Source: Nitratifractor sp. (GTDB taxonomy: Bacteria > Campylobacterota > Campylobacteria > Campylobacterales > Sulfurovaceae). From it: 19,636 nt of DNA. Both the position numbers and the translations under genes were made by a program. The notes beneath the pieces were generated by a model. The model was given only the letters and a program-made list of their open reading frames with translations, was not told the DNA's origin and did not search any database. The first letter of the stretch is position 1. Every line of letters starts with the position of its first letter. Below, piece after piece: positions 1 through 7,757 of this stretch. The stretch spans positions 1-19,636 of the forward strand of contig JANTGQ010000004.1 in assembly GCA_024762845.1 (NCBI GenBank). The letters are read 5' to 3'.

Positions 1-488
1 AGTTACCAGAGGCACAGCTTGACCGTTTTTTAATGAAGGTTGTTGTGGGGTATAACACGAGAGCCGAAGAGTTAGAGATTGCAAGACGTGTCTCTAATAA
101 CAGCTTTGAGGCAATTGAGCAGGTTGCTACGATAGATGATTTAATGCGTGTGCGCACGGAGGCTATGAGCGTGCATCTTGACTCTGAGATTGAAAAATAT
201 ATAATAGAGTTAGTATTTGCATCCAGAGAGCCCCAAAAGTATGGGTTAGAGCAGTTAAGTGACTATATAGAGTTTGGTGCCAGCCCAAGAGCGAGTATCG
301 ATATGTATAAGGCGGCTCGCGCAGTTGCTTATATTAAGGGGCAGGATTTTGTATCTCCTATCGAGATTGCCTATATCGCCAAAGAGGTGCTGCGACACAG
401 AATAATCTTAAGCTACGAGGCGCAGGCTGAGGGAATAAGCCAGGATATGATTATAGAAAAAGTCTTAGCCGCTGTTCCAATACCATAG
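1..488 (+). CDS. MoxR-family AAA+ ATPase, C-terminal part (5' truncated by window edge)
   Basis: The open frame runs in from the left edge (first full codon at position 3) and begins LPEAQLDRF, the MoxR signature just after Walker B, so the gene continues upstream and the ATG at 33 is internal. About 162 residues are visible; whole MoxR proteins are usually about 310-330. The sensor-2 region (GASPRAS) and the helical lid domain that follows (ARAVAYIKG, then VSPIEI) are intact. MoxR ATPases act as cytoplasmic chaperones that mature von Willebrand A (VWA) proteins. The DUF58-BatA-BatB-BatC-BatD genes directly downstream fit that role and are probably co-transcribed with it. Family assignment is firm; the specific client is inferred from context. 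Confidence 0.95.
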   Translation, partial: LPEAQLDRFLMKVVVGYNTRAEELEIARRVSNNSFEAIEQVATIDDLMRVRTEAMSVHLDSEIEKYIIELVFASREPQKYGLEQLSDYIEFGASPRASIDMYKAARAVAYIKGQDFVSPIEIAYIAKEVLRHRIILSYEAQAEGISQDMIIEKVLAAVPIP

Positions 489-499
489 GGGCAAGAGAG

Positions 500-577
500 T
501 TGATAGAGCAAAAAAGCGTAAAAGAAGTTGATTGTAGCGTTATAGTTTCTCTTAAGTTTGCAGGGTTTTCAAAATGA
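500..577 (+). CDS. possible 25-codon micro-ORF bridging moxR and the DUF58 gene
   Basis: The 85-nt gap between moxR and the DUF58 gene holds a TTG-started frame of 25 codons. An AGGGG sequence at 487-491 lies 8 nt before the TTG. Its TGA (575-577) overlaps the DUF58 start codon as ATGA, the same coupling used elsewhere in this operon. The peptide is mixed (roughly IEQKSVKEVD, then CSVIVSLKF) and matches nothing I recognise. A frame this short can arise by chance. It may only deliver ribosomes to the next gene, whose own ribosome binding site is weak. Confidence 0.2.
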   Translation: MIEQKSVKEVDCSVIVSLKFAGFSK

Positions 578-1398
578 ATCCAAAAGCGAAGACAATTGCA
601 CTAAAGGCAAGAAAACAGGTTTTTGGTGCTTTAAGTGGAAATAATATCTCTACCTTTAGAGGTGAGGGCTTTGAGTTCGCAGAGCTTAGAGAGTATATAT
701 ATGGTGATGATATTCGAACAATAGATTGGAAAACTACAGCGAAGCTTGGCAAACCGTTTGTAAAGGTTTACCACGAAGAGCGAGAGTTAAATGTTGTTGT
801 CTCTACTATGCTTGGAGGTTCAACCTACTTTGGTGTAGAGAAACCTAAAAATGAGTTTATTATTGAGCTAATGGCGATACTTGGTTACTCTGCTATTCGC
901 AATAAAGACCTTTTTAGTCATATGCTTTTTGCGGACAAGATGTATGGTTACTCGAAGCCCTCTAAAAAGCTCTTTGCCGTGAATAAAGAGGTTGAGAGAG
1001 CGCTAGAGTTTAATGTATTAGGCAAACCCACCGATATTGAGGCATGGGTTGCTGAGTTGAATAAGAGAGTGCGTAAGAAGTCTCTACTACTGCTTATTGG
1101 TGATTTTGTTGGAGAGGTTAATTTAAGTCTACTTGCAAAAAAACATGATTTGGTAGTCTTGATTGTAAGAGACCATTTTATAGAAAACCCAAAAGCACTT
1201 GGCGAAATAACGCTTGTTGATCCAGGTTACATGGATAGCTTTAAAGGGAACTTTGACAGTAGTAGCGCAGCTATCTATACCGCTGCTCTCAAAGAGAATG
1301 ATAAACAACTCTATAAACATTTGCGAAAGATAGGAGCCAGATTTGCTAAATTCTATACACATGAAGAGCCCTATTTGCAACTGGTAAAGAGACTCTGA
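574..1398 (+). CDS. DUF58 domain protein of the MoxR/Bat operon
   Basis: This 274-residue protein carries the DUF58 signature GDDIRTIDWKTTAKLG (residues 44-59) followed by KVYHEERE, which is diagnostic for the family. The C-terminal half has a degenerate VWA-like fold (LLLLIGDFVG). No membrane segment is evident, so it is probably cytoplasmic, unlike longer DUF58 proteins with N-terminal helices. An in-frame stop at 553-555 means the start must lie after it; ATG 574 is the only good choice, with a weak AGGG at 562-565. The stop overlaps the next start as TGATG. DUF58 proteins almost always sit beside moxR and are thought to be MoxR clients or adaptors; biochemical function is unknown. Confidence 0.93.
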   Translation: MNPKAKTIALKARKQVFGALSGNNISTFRGEGFEFAELREYIYGDDIRTIDWKTTAKLGKPFVKVYHEERELNVVVSTMLGGSTYFGVEKPKNEFIIELMAILGYSAIRNKDLFSHMLFADKMYGYSKPSKKLFAVNKEVERALEFNVLGKPTDIEAWVAELNKRVRKKSLLLLIGDFVGEVNLSLLAKKHDLVVLIVRDHFIENPKALGEITLVDPGYMDSFKGNFDSSSAAIYTAALKENDKQLYKHLRKIGARFAKFYTHEEPYLQLVKRL

Positions 1399-1790
1399 TG
1401 GAAAATACTCTACGCGATATAAAACCTTTGATAAGCCAGAGTGACTACTCTCTATTTCTCTTGGCTGCTACAGTAGTATTTGGTCTTTTGTTGGCATTTC
1501 TGCTCTTCAGGAGAGTCTATGCCCACACTATAAAAGGGTGTAAGATTAATTGTGAAAAATACTACTTTTATAAATTTAGCTCAATTAATTGGGAAAACCC
1601 AAAAGAGGCATCTTATTTGGCAACCAGATATGGACTAATACTGGCAAAAGATAGACGGCGAAAAGAGCTCTTTTTACAGTTAAGAGAGAATCTTGATCAG
1701 TATAAGTATGCAAAGAAAAAGCAAAAGGTAGATCAGGATACGCTCAACTACTATAATCTCTATAAACAGGTTTGTGATGAGTCACTATAG
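1398..1790 (+). CDS. small single-pass membrane protein of the Bat operon (DUF4381-like position)
   Basis: This protein has 130 residues. One strong hydrophobic helix at about residues 18-38 (LFLLAATVVFGLLLAFLLF) is followed by a basic, mostly helical tail rich in Lys, Arg and Tyr, which should lie in the cytoplasm by the positive-inside rule. It starts inside the stop of the DUF58 gene (TGATG) and its end overlaps batA, so translation is probably coupled. Size, topology and the slot between DUF58 and batA resemble DUF4381 proteins in other Bat operons, but I see no decisive motif. Treat the family as inferred. Within the operon it probably helps assemble or anchor the VWA complex. Confidence 0.85.
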   Translation: MENTLRDIKPLISQSDYSLFLLAATVVFGLLLAFLLFRRVYAHTIKGCKINCEKYYFYKFSSINWENPKEASYLATRYGLILAKDRRRKELFLQLRENLDQYKYAKKKQKVDQDTLNYYNLYKQVCDESL

Positions 1791-2700
1791 TTTTGAGTTT
1801 CCCTACGCCTTTCTACTCTTGCCACTCTTTTGGTTTTGCGCAAAGGAGTGTTCTGTAAGGTCACAGGCTATCTATCTGCCCTATATTCATATTCTATTAG
1901 CCTCCAAGCGAATAAAGTCTCGTATATTAGAGGTGTTAAAGTGGATTGCAATACTCTCTTTTGTTACTGCTTTGGCTTCACCGGTGAAAGTTGTTGAGTA
2001 TAATAATATTAAAAAAGAGGGTCGCGATATTATGTTGGTTTTAGATTCGAGTAAATCGATGCTCGATAGAGGTTTTGACAGCGACAATCTAAAAAGAGAT
2101 AAGTTTAGTGCTATGGTAGAGGTGGTTGCCGACTTTATTGCAAAAAGGCAGAGTGATAGAGTAGGCTTGATAAACTTTGCAAGTAGTGCATTTATAGCAT
2201 CACCTTTAACTTTTGACAAAAACTATCTGCTCGATATTCTTAAAAAACAGCGTGTTGGTTTGGTAGGGAGCAGAACTGCTATTTATGACTCTCTGTTAGA
2301 GGGTGAGTATCTTTTGTCGGCATCAGAAGCAAAGAGTAAAATTGTTATTCTACTTACTGATGGAATAGATAATATGAGTAAAACGACTTTCGCAGATATA
2401 ATGGAGGTGACTAAAAAGAGTGATATCAAACTCTATATTATAGGTATTGGGCAAGAGAGTGACCTCGAAGTGCAAAAGCTCGAAGCGTTAGCAAAAGAGG
2501 CACATGGGAAGTTTTACTTTGTATCTGATAAAAAAAGCTTAGCGAAGATATATAAAGAGATAGAGAAGAGCGAGACAACTGCAATGAAGAGTGAAAGCTA
2601 TAAAAGATACTTCTACTTCTACTACTTTCCTTTAGTTGTTTCGATTGTCTTTTTCCTGTTATTTATCTACTTTAGAAGTGTAAAAGGTATAGCAAAATGA
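1777..2700 (+). CDS. batA: BatA-like membrane protein with von Willebrand A domain
   Basis: Two N-terminal hydrophobic segments (about residues 8-22 and 55-69) precede a VWA domain, and a C-terminal helix lies at about 278-300. This is the standard Bat layout, with the VWA domain facing the periplasm. The metal-binding (MIDAS) residues are intact: DSSKS at about residues 90-94, Thr in GSRTAIYD, and Asp in LLTDGIDN. A GTG at 1774 would add one residue; ATG 1777 is preferred because AGG at 1768-1770 then has usable spacing. It overlaps the preceding gene by 14 nt and shares ATGA with batB. Bat proteins were named for aerotolerance in Bacteroides, and the MIDAS suggests metal-dependent protein binding. 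The exact role here is unknown. Confidence 0.93.
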   Translation: MSHYSFEFPYAFLLLPLFWFCAKECSVRSQAIYLPYIHILLASKRIKSRILEVLKWIAILSFVTALASPVKVVEYNNIKKEGRDIMLVLDSSKSMLDRGFDSDNLKRDKFSAMVEVVADFIAKRQSDRVGLINFASSAFIASPLTFDKNYLLDILKKQRVGLVGSRTAIYDSLLEGEYLLSASEAKSKIVILLTDGIDNMSKTTFADIMEVTKKSDIKLYIIGIGQESDLEVQKLEALAKEAHGKFYFVSDKKSLAKIYKEIEKSETTAMKSESYKRYFYFYYFPLVVSIVFFLLFIYFRSVKGIAK

Positions 2701-3737
2701 GTTTCGAAAATCTCTATTTGATGTTGATACTTTTGGTGCCTTTTATTGTGTTTGTTCTGCTTGTCTCTACAAACAAAGATGGAGTAGAGAGAGTATTTCC
2801 AATAGATGTTTTGGATAGAATAAGAGTTGAAGGAAGTGGCGTCAGTAACCGAGTGAGAGATATTTTGCTCTTTGGTGCAATTTTTATGATGATTGTAGCA
2901 GTTGGGCACCCCTACATTGCAAAAGGAGAGCGAGATATAAAATTGGGTGGTTTAGAGATTACCCTTGCTTTAGATATCTCTGGTTCAATGAGAAGTCAAG
3001 ACAGATACCCAAGCCGTCTTGACTTTGCCAAAGAGAAGAGTAAAAAGCTGCTAGAGTATCTTGTAGAGGATGAGGTAATGCTACTTACCTTTTCGGATTC
3101 ACTTTTTCTAGTATCTCCAACTACAAGTGATAAAGAGACTCTTAAAGTAGTGATAGATGGAATTAGCAAAGAGTACCTGCAAGGGGGGAGTAACTTCACT
3201 GCTTTGGCTGAAGGTTTACAAAAGAGCCTTCAAAACAGACCTCAAAAGATAGTAGTTATCGTAAGTGATGGTGGAGATAGTGGAACGCTTGCCAAGCTAA
3301 AAGAGGTGCTGGCAAAAGAGAAGATAAAACTCTATGCCCTACTAGTAGGCACAAAAGAGGGTGCGCCAATCCTTGATAGAGAGAATAAAGCAGTATTGCA
3401 AAACGATAAAATTGTAATGAGTCGCCTCAATATGGAGCTCGCAGATGTTGCCAAGGGAAGTGGTGGAGACTATGTAATTGCTGACTATAGTGGCGGTGGG
3501 GTCGAGATATTGGCAGATATGATACACCAAAATCTTGCAATCAATAAGTCGCAAAAGATGCTGCGTGTGAGTGACAGGGTGGAGCTCTTTTACTATCCGC
3601 TTCTTCTTGGACTCTTGCTACTTTTTTTATCTCTTTTTTCAAGACCAAACGGCAATTTGTCTAAGAGGTTTTTATCAAAAGAGATCTCAGTAAAAAACTC
3701 ATATAGTAAGCAATATGAAGAGAGAGGAGAAGCGTAG
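2697..3737 (+). CDS. batB: BatB-like membrane protein with von Willebrand A domain
   Basis: This 346-residue protein is a paralogue of the preceding BatA. It has hydrophobic helices at about 6-23 and 55-71, a VWA domain from about 85 to 280, and a C-terminal helix at about 299-314 with a 32-residue basic tail. The MIDAS is complete: DISGS at 93-97, Thr in GSNFTALAEG, and Asp in IVSDGGDSG. The start overlaps the batA stop (ATGA) and the stop overlaps the batC GTG start (TAGTG), so subunits are probably made in fixed ratio. The pairing of two VWA proteins with a TPR protein is characteristic of Bat operons and suggests a hetero-oligomer. BatA and BatB are told apart here by order and length, not by a unique motif. 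Confidence 0.93.
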   Translation: MSFENLYLMLILLVPFIVFVLLVSTNKDGVERVFPIDVLDRIRVEGSGVSNRVRDILLFGAIFMMIVAVGHPYIAKGERDIKLGGLEITLALDISGSMRSQDRYPSRLDFAKEKSKKLLEYLVEDEVMLLTFSDSLFLVSPTTSDKETLKVVIDGISKEYLQGGSNFTALAEGLQKSLQNRPQKIVVIVSDGGDSGTLAKLKEVLAKEKIKLYALLVGTKEGAPILDRENKAVLQNDKIVMSRLNMELADVAKGSGGDYVIADYSGGGVEILADMIHQNLAINKSQKMLRVSDRVELFYYPLLLGLLLLFLSLFSRPNGNLSKRFLSKEISVKNSYSKQYEERGEA

Positions 3738-4423
3738 TGTTTAGCAAAATGAGAGCTCTTCTTTCTCTTGTGACTATATTTTTATTACCCATTTCTGTAG
3801 ATGCAGGGCTTTTTGATTTTAAAAATAGTGCAGAACTCTATAGCAGTTACAGCGCTAAAGATTACAACAAAAGTAAAGAGATTCTCCTCTCTAGCGGGCA
3901 AGAGAGTCCAGTATACAACTATGACCTTGCAAATGTCTACTATAAGCTTGGTCGTTATCAGGAGGCTCTGAAATACTATAAGCGTGCTTTTGGCAAAGAT
4001 GTAGATGAACAAAGCAGGCTTCATAATTTGGGGAATACATACTTTATGCTAAATGAGTATAAAAAGGCATTGAGCGTTTTTGAGATAGCACTCAAAATTA
4101 GGGACGATAAAGATACAAGGTATAATCTAGAGTTAACAAAAAAACTTCTGCAAAAGAAAAAAGAGCCAAAAAAGAGCGATAAAAAGAAGAAGCAAAAAGA
4201 GAAGAGTGTTCAAAAGAGTAAGCAAAAGAGTGATAAAGAGAGCAAAAAAAAGGTAAAAAAACTGAGTAAGAAAGAGTTGCAGAGATTAAATAAGTTAGAG
4301 AAGAGACTGCAACAAAAAAAGCGGCTTAAAAAGATGTTAGAGAAAAGTTTTAAAGATAGAAAGGTGCCGGTAATAATGTACCCCTTAATTAAGAAACCAG
4401 AAGAGAAACGAAGACCTTGGTAG
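3737..4423 (+). CDS. batC: BatC-like exported TPR protein with lysine-rich tail
   Basis: The start is GTG at 3737, with AGGAG at 3725-3729 ideally spaced; the ATG at 3749 would be too far away. Residues 1-23 form a signal peptide ending near VDAG. Two clear tetratricopeptide repeats (about 60-88 and 93-121, e.g. YDLANVYYKLGRYQEALKYY) match BatC, which typically reads NLGN-x-Y in the second repeat. From about residue 135 to 205 the chain is a highly charged stretch dominated by Lys with Gln, Ser and Glu, likely helical or disordered, ending in RRPW. In the family, the TPR part is thought to bind the BatA/BatB VWA domains. The very basic tail is odd for a periplasmic protein and could contact the membrane or envelope polymers (inference). 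Confidence 0.88.
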   Translation: MFSKMRALLSLVTIFLLPISVDAGLFDFKNSAELYSSYSAKDYNKSKEILLSSGQESPVYNYDLANVYYKLGRYQEALKYYKRAFGKDVDEQSRLHNLGNTYFMLNEYKKALSVFEIALKIRDDKDTRYNLELTKKLLQKKKEPKKSDKKKKQKEKSVQKSKQKSDKESKKKVKKLSKKELQRLNKLEKRLQQKKRLKKMLEKSFKDRKVPVIMYPLIKKPEEKRRPW

Positions 4424-4440
4424 AGAAAAAAGGATAAAGA

Positions 4441-6087
4441 GTGTTGAGAGTAATAAAAATCTATATATTTGCTGTAGTTCTATTTTCTGCAGCTCTGGCA
4501 GCAAGTGATGTTAAAATCTTTTTAAGTATAAGCCCGAAAGAGGTTTATAGTGGAGAAGAGGTGCAGGTGGCATTAAATATAGAGAGCCTTAAACGTGTGA
4601 AAGTAGAGTACTCAGAGCTCGATAAGATTGCGTCTTTTCCTGTGATTTCTATTAAAGACAGCAGTAAAAATGTTATCGATGAAGTGGGTGGAGGGAAGCG
4701 CTCTTTAGTGAGATTGACAAGAACCTATACAGTTATTCCGACAAAAAATATAACTATTGCTCCAATCGAAGTAAAAATTGATGGTAAAATTTACAGTACC
4801 AAAACAGAGGTGCTAAAGGTTAGAGGTGCATCGACAAAAGGTGATAACTTTCTGTTTCGAATGAGTAGTGACAAAAAAGAGCTTGTGGTAGGAGAGCCAT
4901 TTATTATAAAAATCGAACTAATTGAACCGGTTGCTTTTAACAGCCCAAATATAGAGTACCTTGCTCCAAAATTTGAAGAGTTTGAAGCATCTACTTTGGG
5001 AGCTGGTGAGAGTGTAAAAAAAGGGAATAGAGTTGTACGTACTATTAAATATCTCTTAACTCCAAAGAGTGCGGGTGAGTTTGTAATTGACCCAGCAACT
5101 GCAAAGATTGAGATGCAGGTTGGTCCTGAGGCACAAACACCATTTGCATTTTTTGGAACAGAGTCACAGTGGAAAAACATTGTTTCAAATACGATAAAAG
5201 TCCGCGTAAAAGAGTTGCCACAAAAGGTAAATGTAATTGGAGAGTTTAAGATACGCCAGAGTATTAACAAACTTAGCTCTAGTGCAAAAAAACCGATAGA
5301 GATGACGCTAAAGATATCTGGACGAGGAAGTCTGCAGAGTTTAAAAAATATTGCATACTCAATTCCAAATGTAACGATATACAGCAAGGAACCCAAGATT
5401 GAGCATGTTGCTGATGAGAAAGGTATTCAAAGCAGTTATACAAGAAAATTTGTATTTATATCTGAGCATGACTTTTCTATACCTTCGCTCTCTCTTAAGG
5501 GGTATGATACAGAGAAAAAGGCTCTTTATGAGTTGCAGAGTAAAGCCTACAATATACATATTAAAGAGTCTAGCAATATTATGGATCTCTTAAATAGATC
5601 TGGTGCTGCTACAAAAGCTAAAGAGGGTTCAAAAGAGGCTAAAGTACATAGTAAAATTAATGAGATTGTAGGTGAGAAAAAGAGCAGCAGTAGCAATATA
5701 GAGAGTCTGTCACAGGAGAGCAAAAAAATAGAAGATATTTTACTCGATAAAGAGTACTTTAAAAGAAGATATATAAAAGATAGTTACTCGTTTGCAACAG
5801 TTGTTCTATTGGTGATAGTAGCTTTTCTTTTTGGACTCTTGAGTGCATGGTATATACCAAAAATTTTAGTGCTTCTTGGAGCAAAAAAAACAAAAAGCAC
5901 TCTCTATAACAATTACAATGAGGCATTGAGTATACTCTATCCACACACAACTGAAGATTCGAAAATAGAGGAGATGGTAAAAAAACTTTATGAAGTTGTA
6001 AATGGAAATGAGAGTATAACAATTGATACAATTGAGCTAGAGAGAATGATAAAAAAAATAAAGCGGACAAGTAGAAAGAAGAAGTAG
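4441..6087 (+). CDS. batD: BatD-like envelope protein
   Basis: This 548-residue protein starts at GTG 4441, with AGGA at 4431-4434. A signal peptide (about residues 1-20, ending ALAA) leads into a long region of beta-rich, Ig-like modules typical of BatD, including SPKEVYSGEEV near the start and VGEPFIIKIELIE in the second module. A Ser/Lys-rich linker (about 385-440) precedes a single membrane helix at about 450-469, after which a basic cytoplasmic tail of about 80 residues ends in a Lys cluster. BatD is the last member of Bat operons and is presumed to display its modules in the periplasm beside BatA/BatB. It closes the plus-strand cluster and faces tyrA tail to tail across 12 nt with no visible terminator. 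Confidence 0.9.
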   Translation: MLRVIKIYIFAVVLFSAALAASDVKIFLSISPKEVYSGEEVQVALNIESLKRVKVEYSELDKIASFPVISIKDSSKNVIDEVGGGKRSLVRLTRTYTVIPTKNITIAPIEVKIDGKIYSTKTEVLKVRGASTKGDNFLFRMSSDKKELVVGEPFIIKIELIEPVAFNSPNIEYLAPKFEEFEASTLGAGESVKKGNRVVRTIKYLLTPKSAGEFVIDPATAKIEMQVGPEAQTPFAFFGTESQWKNIVSNTIKVRVKELPQKVNVIGEFKIRQSINKLSSSAKKPIEMTLKISGRGSLQSLKNIAYSIPNVTIYSKEPKIEHVADEKGIQSSYTRKFVFISEHDFSIPSLSLKGYDTEKKALYELQSKAYNIHIKESSNIMDLLNRSGAATKAKEGSKEAKVHSKINEIVGEKKSSSSNIESLSQESKKIEDILLDKEYFKRRYIKDSYSFATVVLLVIVAFLFGLLSAWYIPKILVLLGAKKTKSTLYNNYNEALSILYPHTTEDSKIEEMVKKLYEVVNGNESITIDTIELERMIKKIKRTSRKKK

Positions 6088-6099
6088 AAACCCACTCTC

Positions 6100-6942
6100 T
6101 TACAATATTTCATGGAGCCTGTTGGCTCTCTCAATCCACTCTTGCAGCTTCTCCCACTCATCATTTTTAACATACTCTTGGAACTGCTCTAGCTCTTTTT
6201 GAAAACACTCTGTGGCATCTAGAAGGTTCTCTTTATTCTGCGTGAAGATATCTATCCACATATTTGGGGTACTCTTTGCAATACGGCTCATATCTTTAAA
6301 ACCACCACCAGCTAAGGCTAAAATAGCGCGTTTTTGCTCCTGTTTAAGAACAGAGTTAGCAAGAGCATAACTTACAGCATGTGGCATATGCGAAATAAAA
6401 GCAGCGTGTCTGTCGTGCTCTTTCGCATTCATCTTGATAATCTTCATTCCCAACTCTCTAAAGATATCTTTAACAAAGTAGCGGTGCTCTTGGCTATTCT
6501 CTTCTGTGTTACAAAGGACAATCACTTTACCTCTGTAGAGTTTTCTATCAGCAGCAGTAGGACCAGATTTCTCGGTACCTGTCATTGGGTGTGCAGCTAT
6601 AAAGTTTTTACGAATCTCTTGTGGTATTGCATTGACTATCTTCTCTTTGGTACTGCCAAAATCGACAATAGTTGTATGCTCTGAGACTCCTTTGAGTTCT
6701 GGAATTACTTTTAAGATAGCATTAACAGGGATTGCCAATACGATGAGGTCTAACTCTAGCAAATCGTTAATATCATCTGTAATTTGATCGACAATTTTAA
6801 ATTCAAGTGCTTCAATAGAGTGCTGTACATTGTGGTCAAGCCCAATAATATCTATACTCTCGTCACTGTTTTTAAAGATTCTTTTAAGTGCTAAGGCAAA
6901 AGAGCCCCCCATTAAGCCTAAACCTATAATTCCAACTTTCAC
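6100..6942 (-). CDS. tyrA: prephenate dehydrogenase
   Basis: This enzyme oxidatively decarboxylates prephenate to 4-hydroxyphenylpyruvate with NAD(P), the committed step to tyrosine. The 280-residue protein opens with a Rossmann site, GLGLMGGS (residues 7-14). It then has the family signature AAHPMTGTEKSG with the catalytic His at about 118, and SHMPHAVSYALA at 184-195, which lines the prephenate site. No chorismate mutase or ACT domain is fused, so regulation by tyrosine through ACT is not expected. The start is GTG (revcomp of 6940-6942), preceded on the minus strand by AGGAG about 9 nt away. It lies 15 nt downstream of the bpt-like gene and is probably co-transcribed with it. Confidence 0.96.
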   Translation of the reverse strand: MKVGIIGLGLMGGSFALALKRIFKNSDESIDIIGLDHNVQHSIEALEFKIVDQITDDINDLLELDLIVLAIPVNAILKVIPELKGVSEHTTIVDFGSTKEKIVNAIPQEIRKNFIAAHPMTGTEKSGPTAADRKLYRGKVIVLCNTEENSQEHRYFVKDIFRELGMKIIKMNAKEHDRHAAFISHMPHAVSYALANSVLKQEQKRAILALAGGGFKDMSRIAKSTPNMWIDIFTQNKENLLDATECFQKELEQFQEYVKNDEWEKLQEWIERANRLHEIL

Positions 6943-6957
6943 TCTTCACTCTCCTCT

Positions 6958-7716
6958 TTACTTTTTATGGGGCACACTCTGCCACTGTGGTGTCTCGTCA
7001 AATGATGGGAAACCATCTAAAACCTCTAAAGGTTTAAAGTTTGTTTTATACTCAAAAGCTTTGCAACCATCTACCCAATAACCTAGATATATCCACTCTT
7101 TTTTAAGCATTTTTGCAAACTCTATCTGTTTGATAAGTGAGAATACACCTAAAGAGAGCCTTGCATAGTCTGGATCGTAGTAGAAGTATATTGAGCTTAC
7201 CCCATTCTCTACAATATCTATTAAATCTACACCTACAAGTTTATCCTCAACAAAGTAGAGAACCTCTTTTCCAAAGTCGTGCGCTCCTTCTGCAAAGTTT
7301 TCGAAATAGTCACCTGGTGTAATATTTCGTGTTCGCCACTCATCTTTTTGCGCTTTCCAGTTGTGGTATTTGTTATAGAGATCTATATGCATAGCCGAGA
7401 CAGTGGGCTTTTGAATTACTACTCTAGTTTTGCTGTTACGCTTTATCGATTTTCTTTGCGACTTAGATGGTGTGAACTCATTTGCATTTATACGAAGGCT
7501 CTTACACTCATTGCACCCATTGCATATTGGGTAGAAGTAGTAGTTTCCAAAACGTCTCCAGCCTCGTTGGATTACTGCGGTGTTAAAGTCGCTGTTTGAT
7601 CGGCTTACATATTTATAGGACATTCGTACACTTTTGCCAGGAAGATAGGCGCAGTCATAGTCTAGTGAACAAAAGTCTGTAGATGGTGGATATAGATTAT
7701 TGATATTTCTCTTCAT
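6958..7716 (-). CDS. bpt: Bpt-type aspartate/glutamate leucyltransferase (Ate1-related)
   Basis: This enzyme transfers an amino acid from aminoacyl-tRNA to the N-terminus of a protein, feeding the bacterial N-degron pathway. Bacterial Bpt adds Leu to N-terminal Asp or Glu, which ClpS then delivers to ClpAP. The 252-residue length and the two conserved Cys clusters fit: CSLDYDC near residues 16-22, then CNGCNEC at 65-71, followed by SLRI. The C-terminal half holds the acyltransferase part (YFYYDPDYARLSLGVFS, then WVDGCKAFEYKTNF). Annotation as arginyltransferase is common, but the Bpt subfamily is more likely in bacteria. The ATG sits immediately after a candidate extended -10, so the mRNA may be leaderless. 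It leads the bpt-tyrA pair. Confidence 0.9.
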   Translation of the reverse strand: MKRNINNLYPPSTDFCSLDYDCAYLPGKSVRMSYKYVSRSNSDFNTAVIQRGWRRFGNYYFYPICNGCNECKSLRINANEFTPSKSQRKSIKRNSKTRVVIQKPTVSAMHIDLYNKYHNWKAQKDEWRTRNITPGDYFENFAEGAHDFGKEVLYFVEDKLVGVDLIDIVENGVSSIYFYYDPDYARLSLGVFSLIKQIEFAKMLKKEWIYLGYWVDGCKAFEYKTNFKPLEVLDGFPSFDETPQWQSVPHKK

Positions 7717-7722
7717 ATCGCG

Positions 7723-7731
7723 ATTGTAGCA
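7723..7731 (-). promoter_or_regulatory. candidate extended -10 promoter for bpt-tyrA
   Basis: On the minus strand the sequence reads TGCTACAAT (7731 to 7723), an extended -10. Counting about 7 nt beyond the hexamer puts the transcription start at about 7716, the A of the bpt ATG, which predicts a leaderless mRNA. No good -35 is visible, as is common for Campylobacterota promoters. Confidence 0.55.
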
Positions 7732-7737
7732 AAAAAT

Positions 7738-7746
7738 TGGTATAAT
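7738..7746 (+). promoter_or_regulatory. candidate extended -10 promoter for the trmN6 operon
   Basis: TGGTATAAT (7738-7746) is a perfect consensus extended -10. The expected start site near 7753 leaves only about 5 nt before the GTG at 7758, or about 11 nt before the ATG at 7764. It lies back to back with the bpt promoter, with about 12 bp between the two -10 hexamers. Confidence 0.65.
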
Positions 7747-7757
7747 CTCATTAAAAA

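Noticed and set aside
4791..5396. A 201-codon open frame antisense to batD
   Set aside because: batD has a signal peptide, family features and a good start on the plus strand. The antisense frame lacks any recognisable domain and is a shadow of codon usage.
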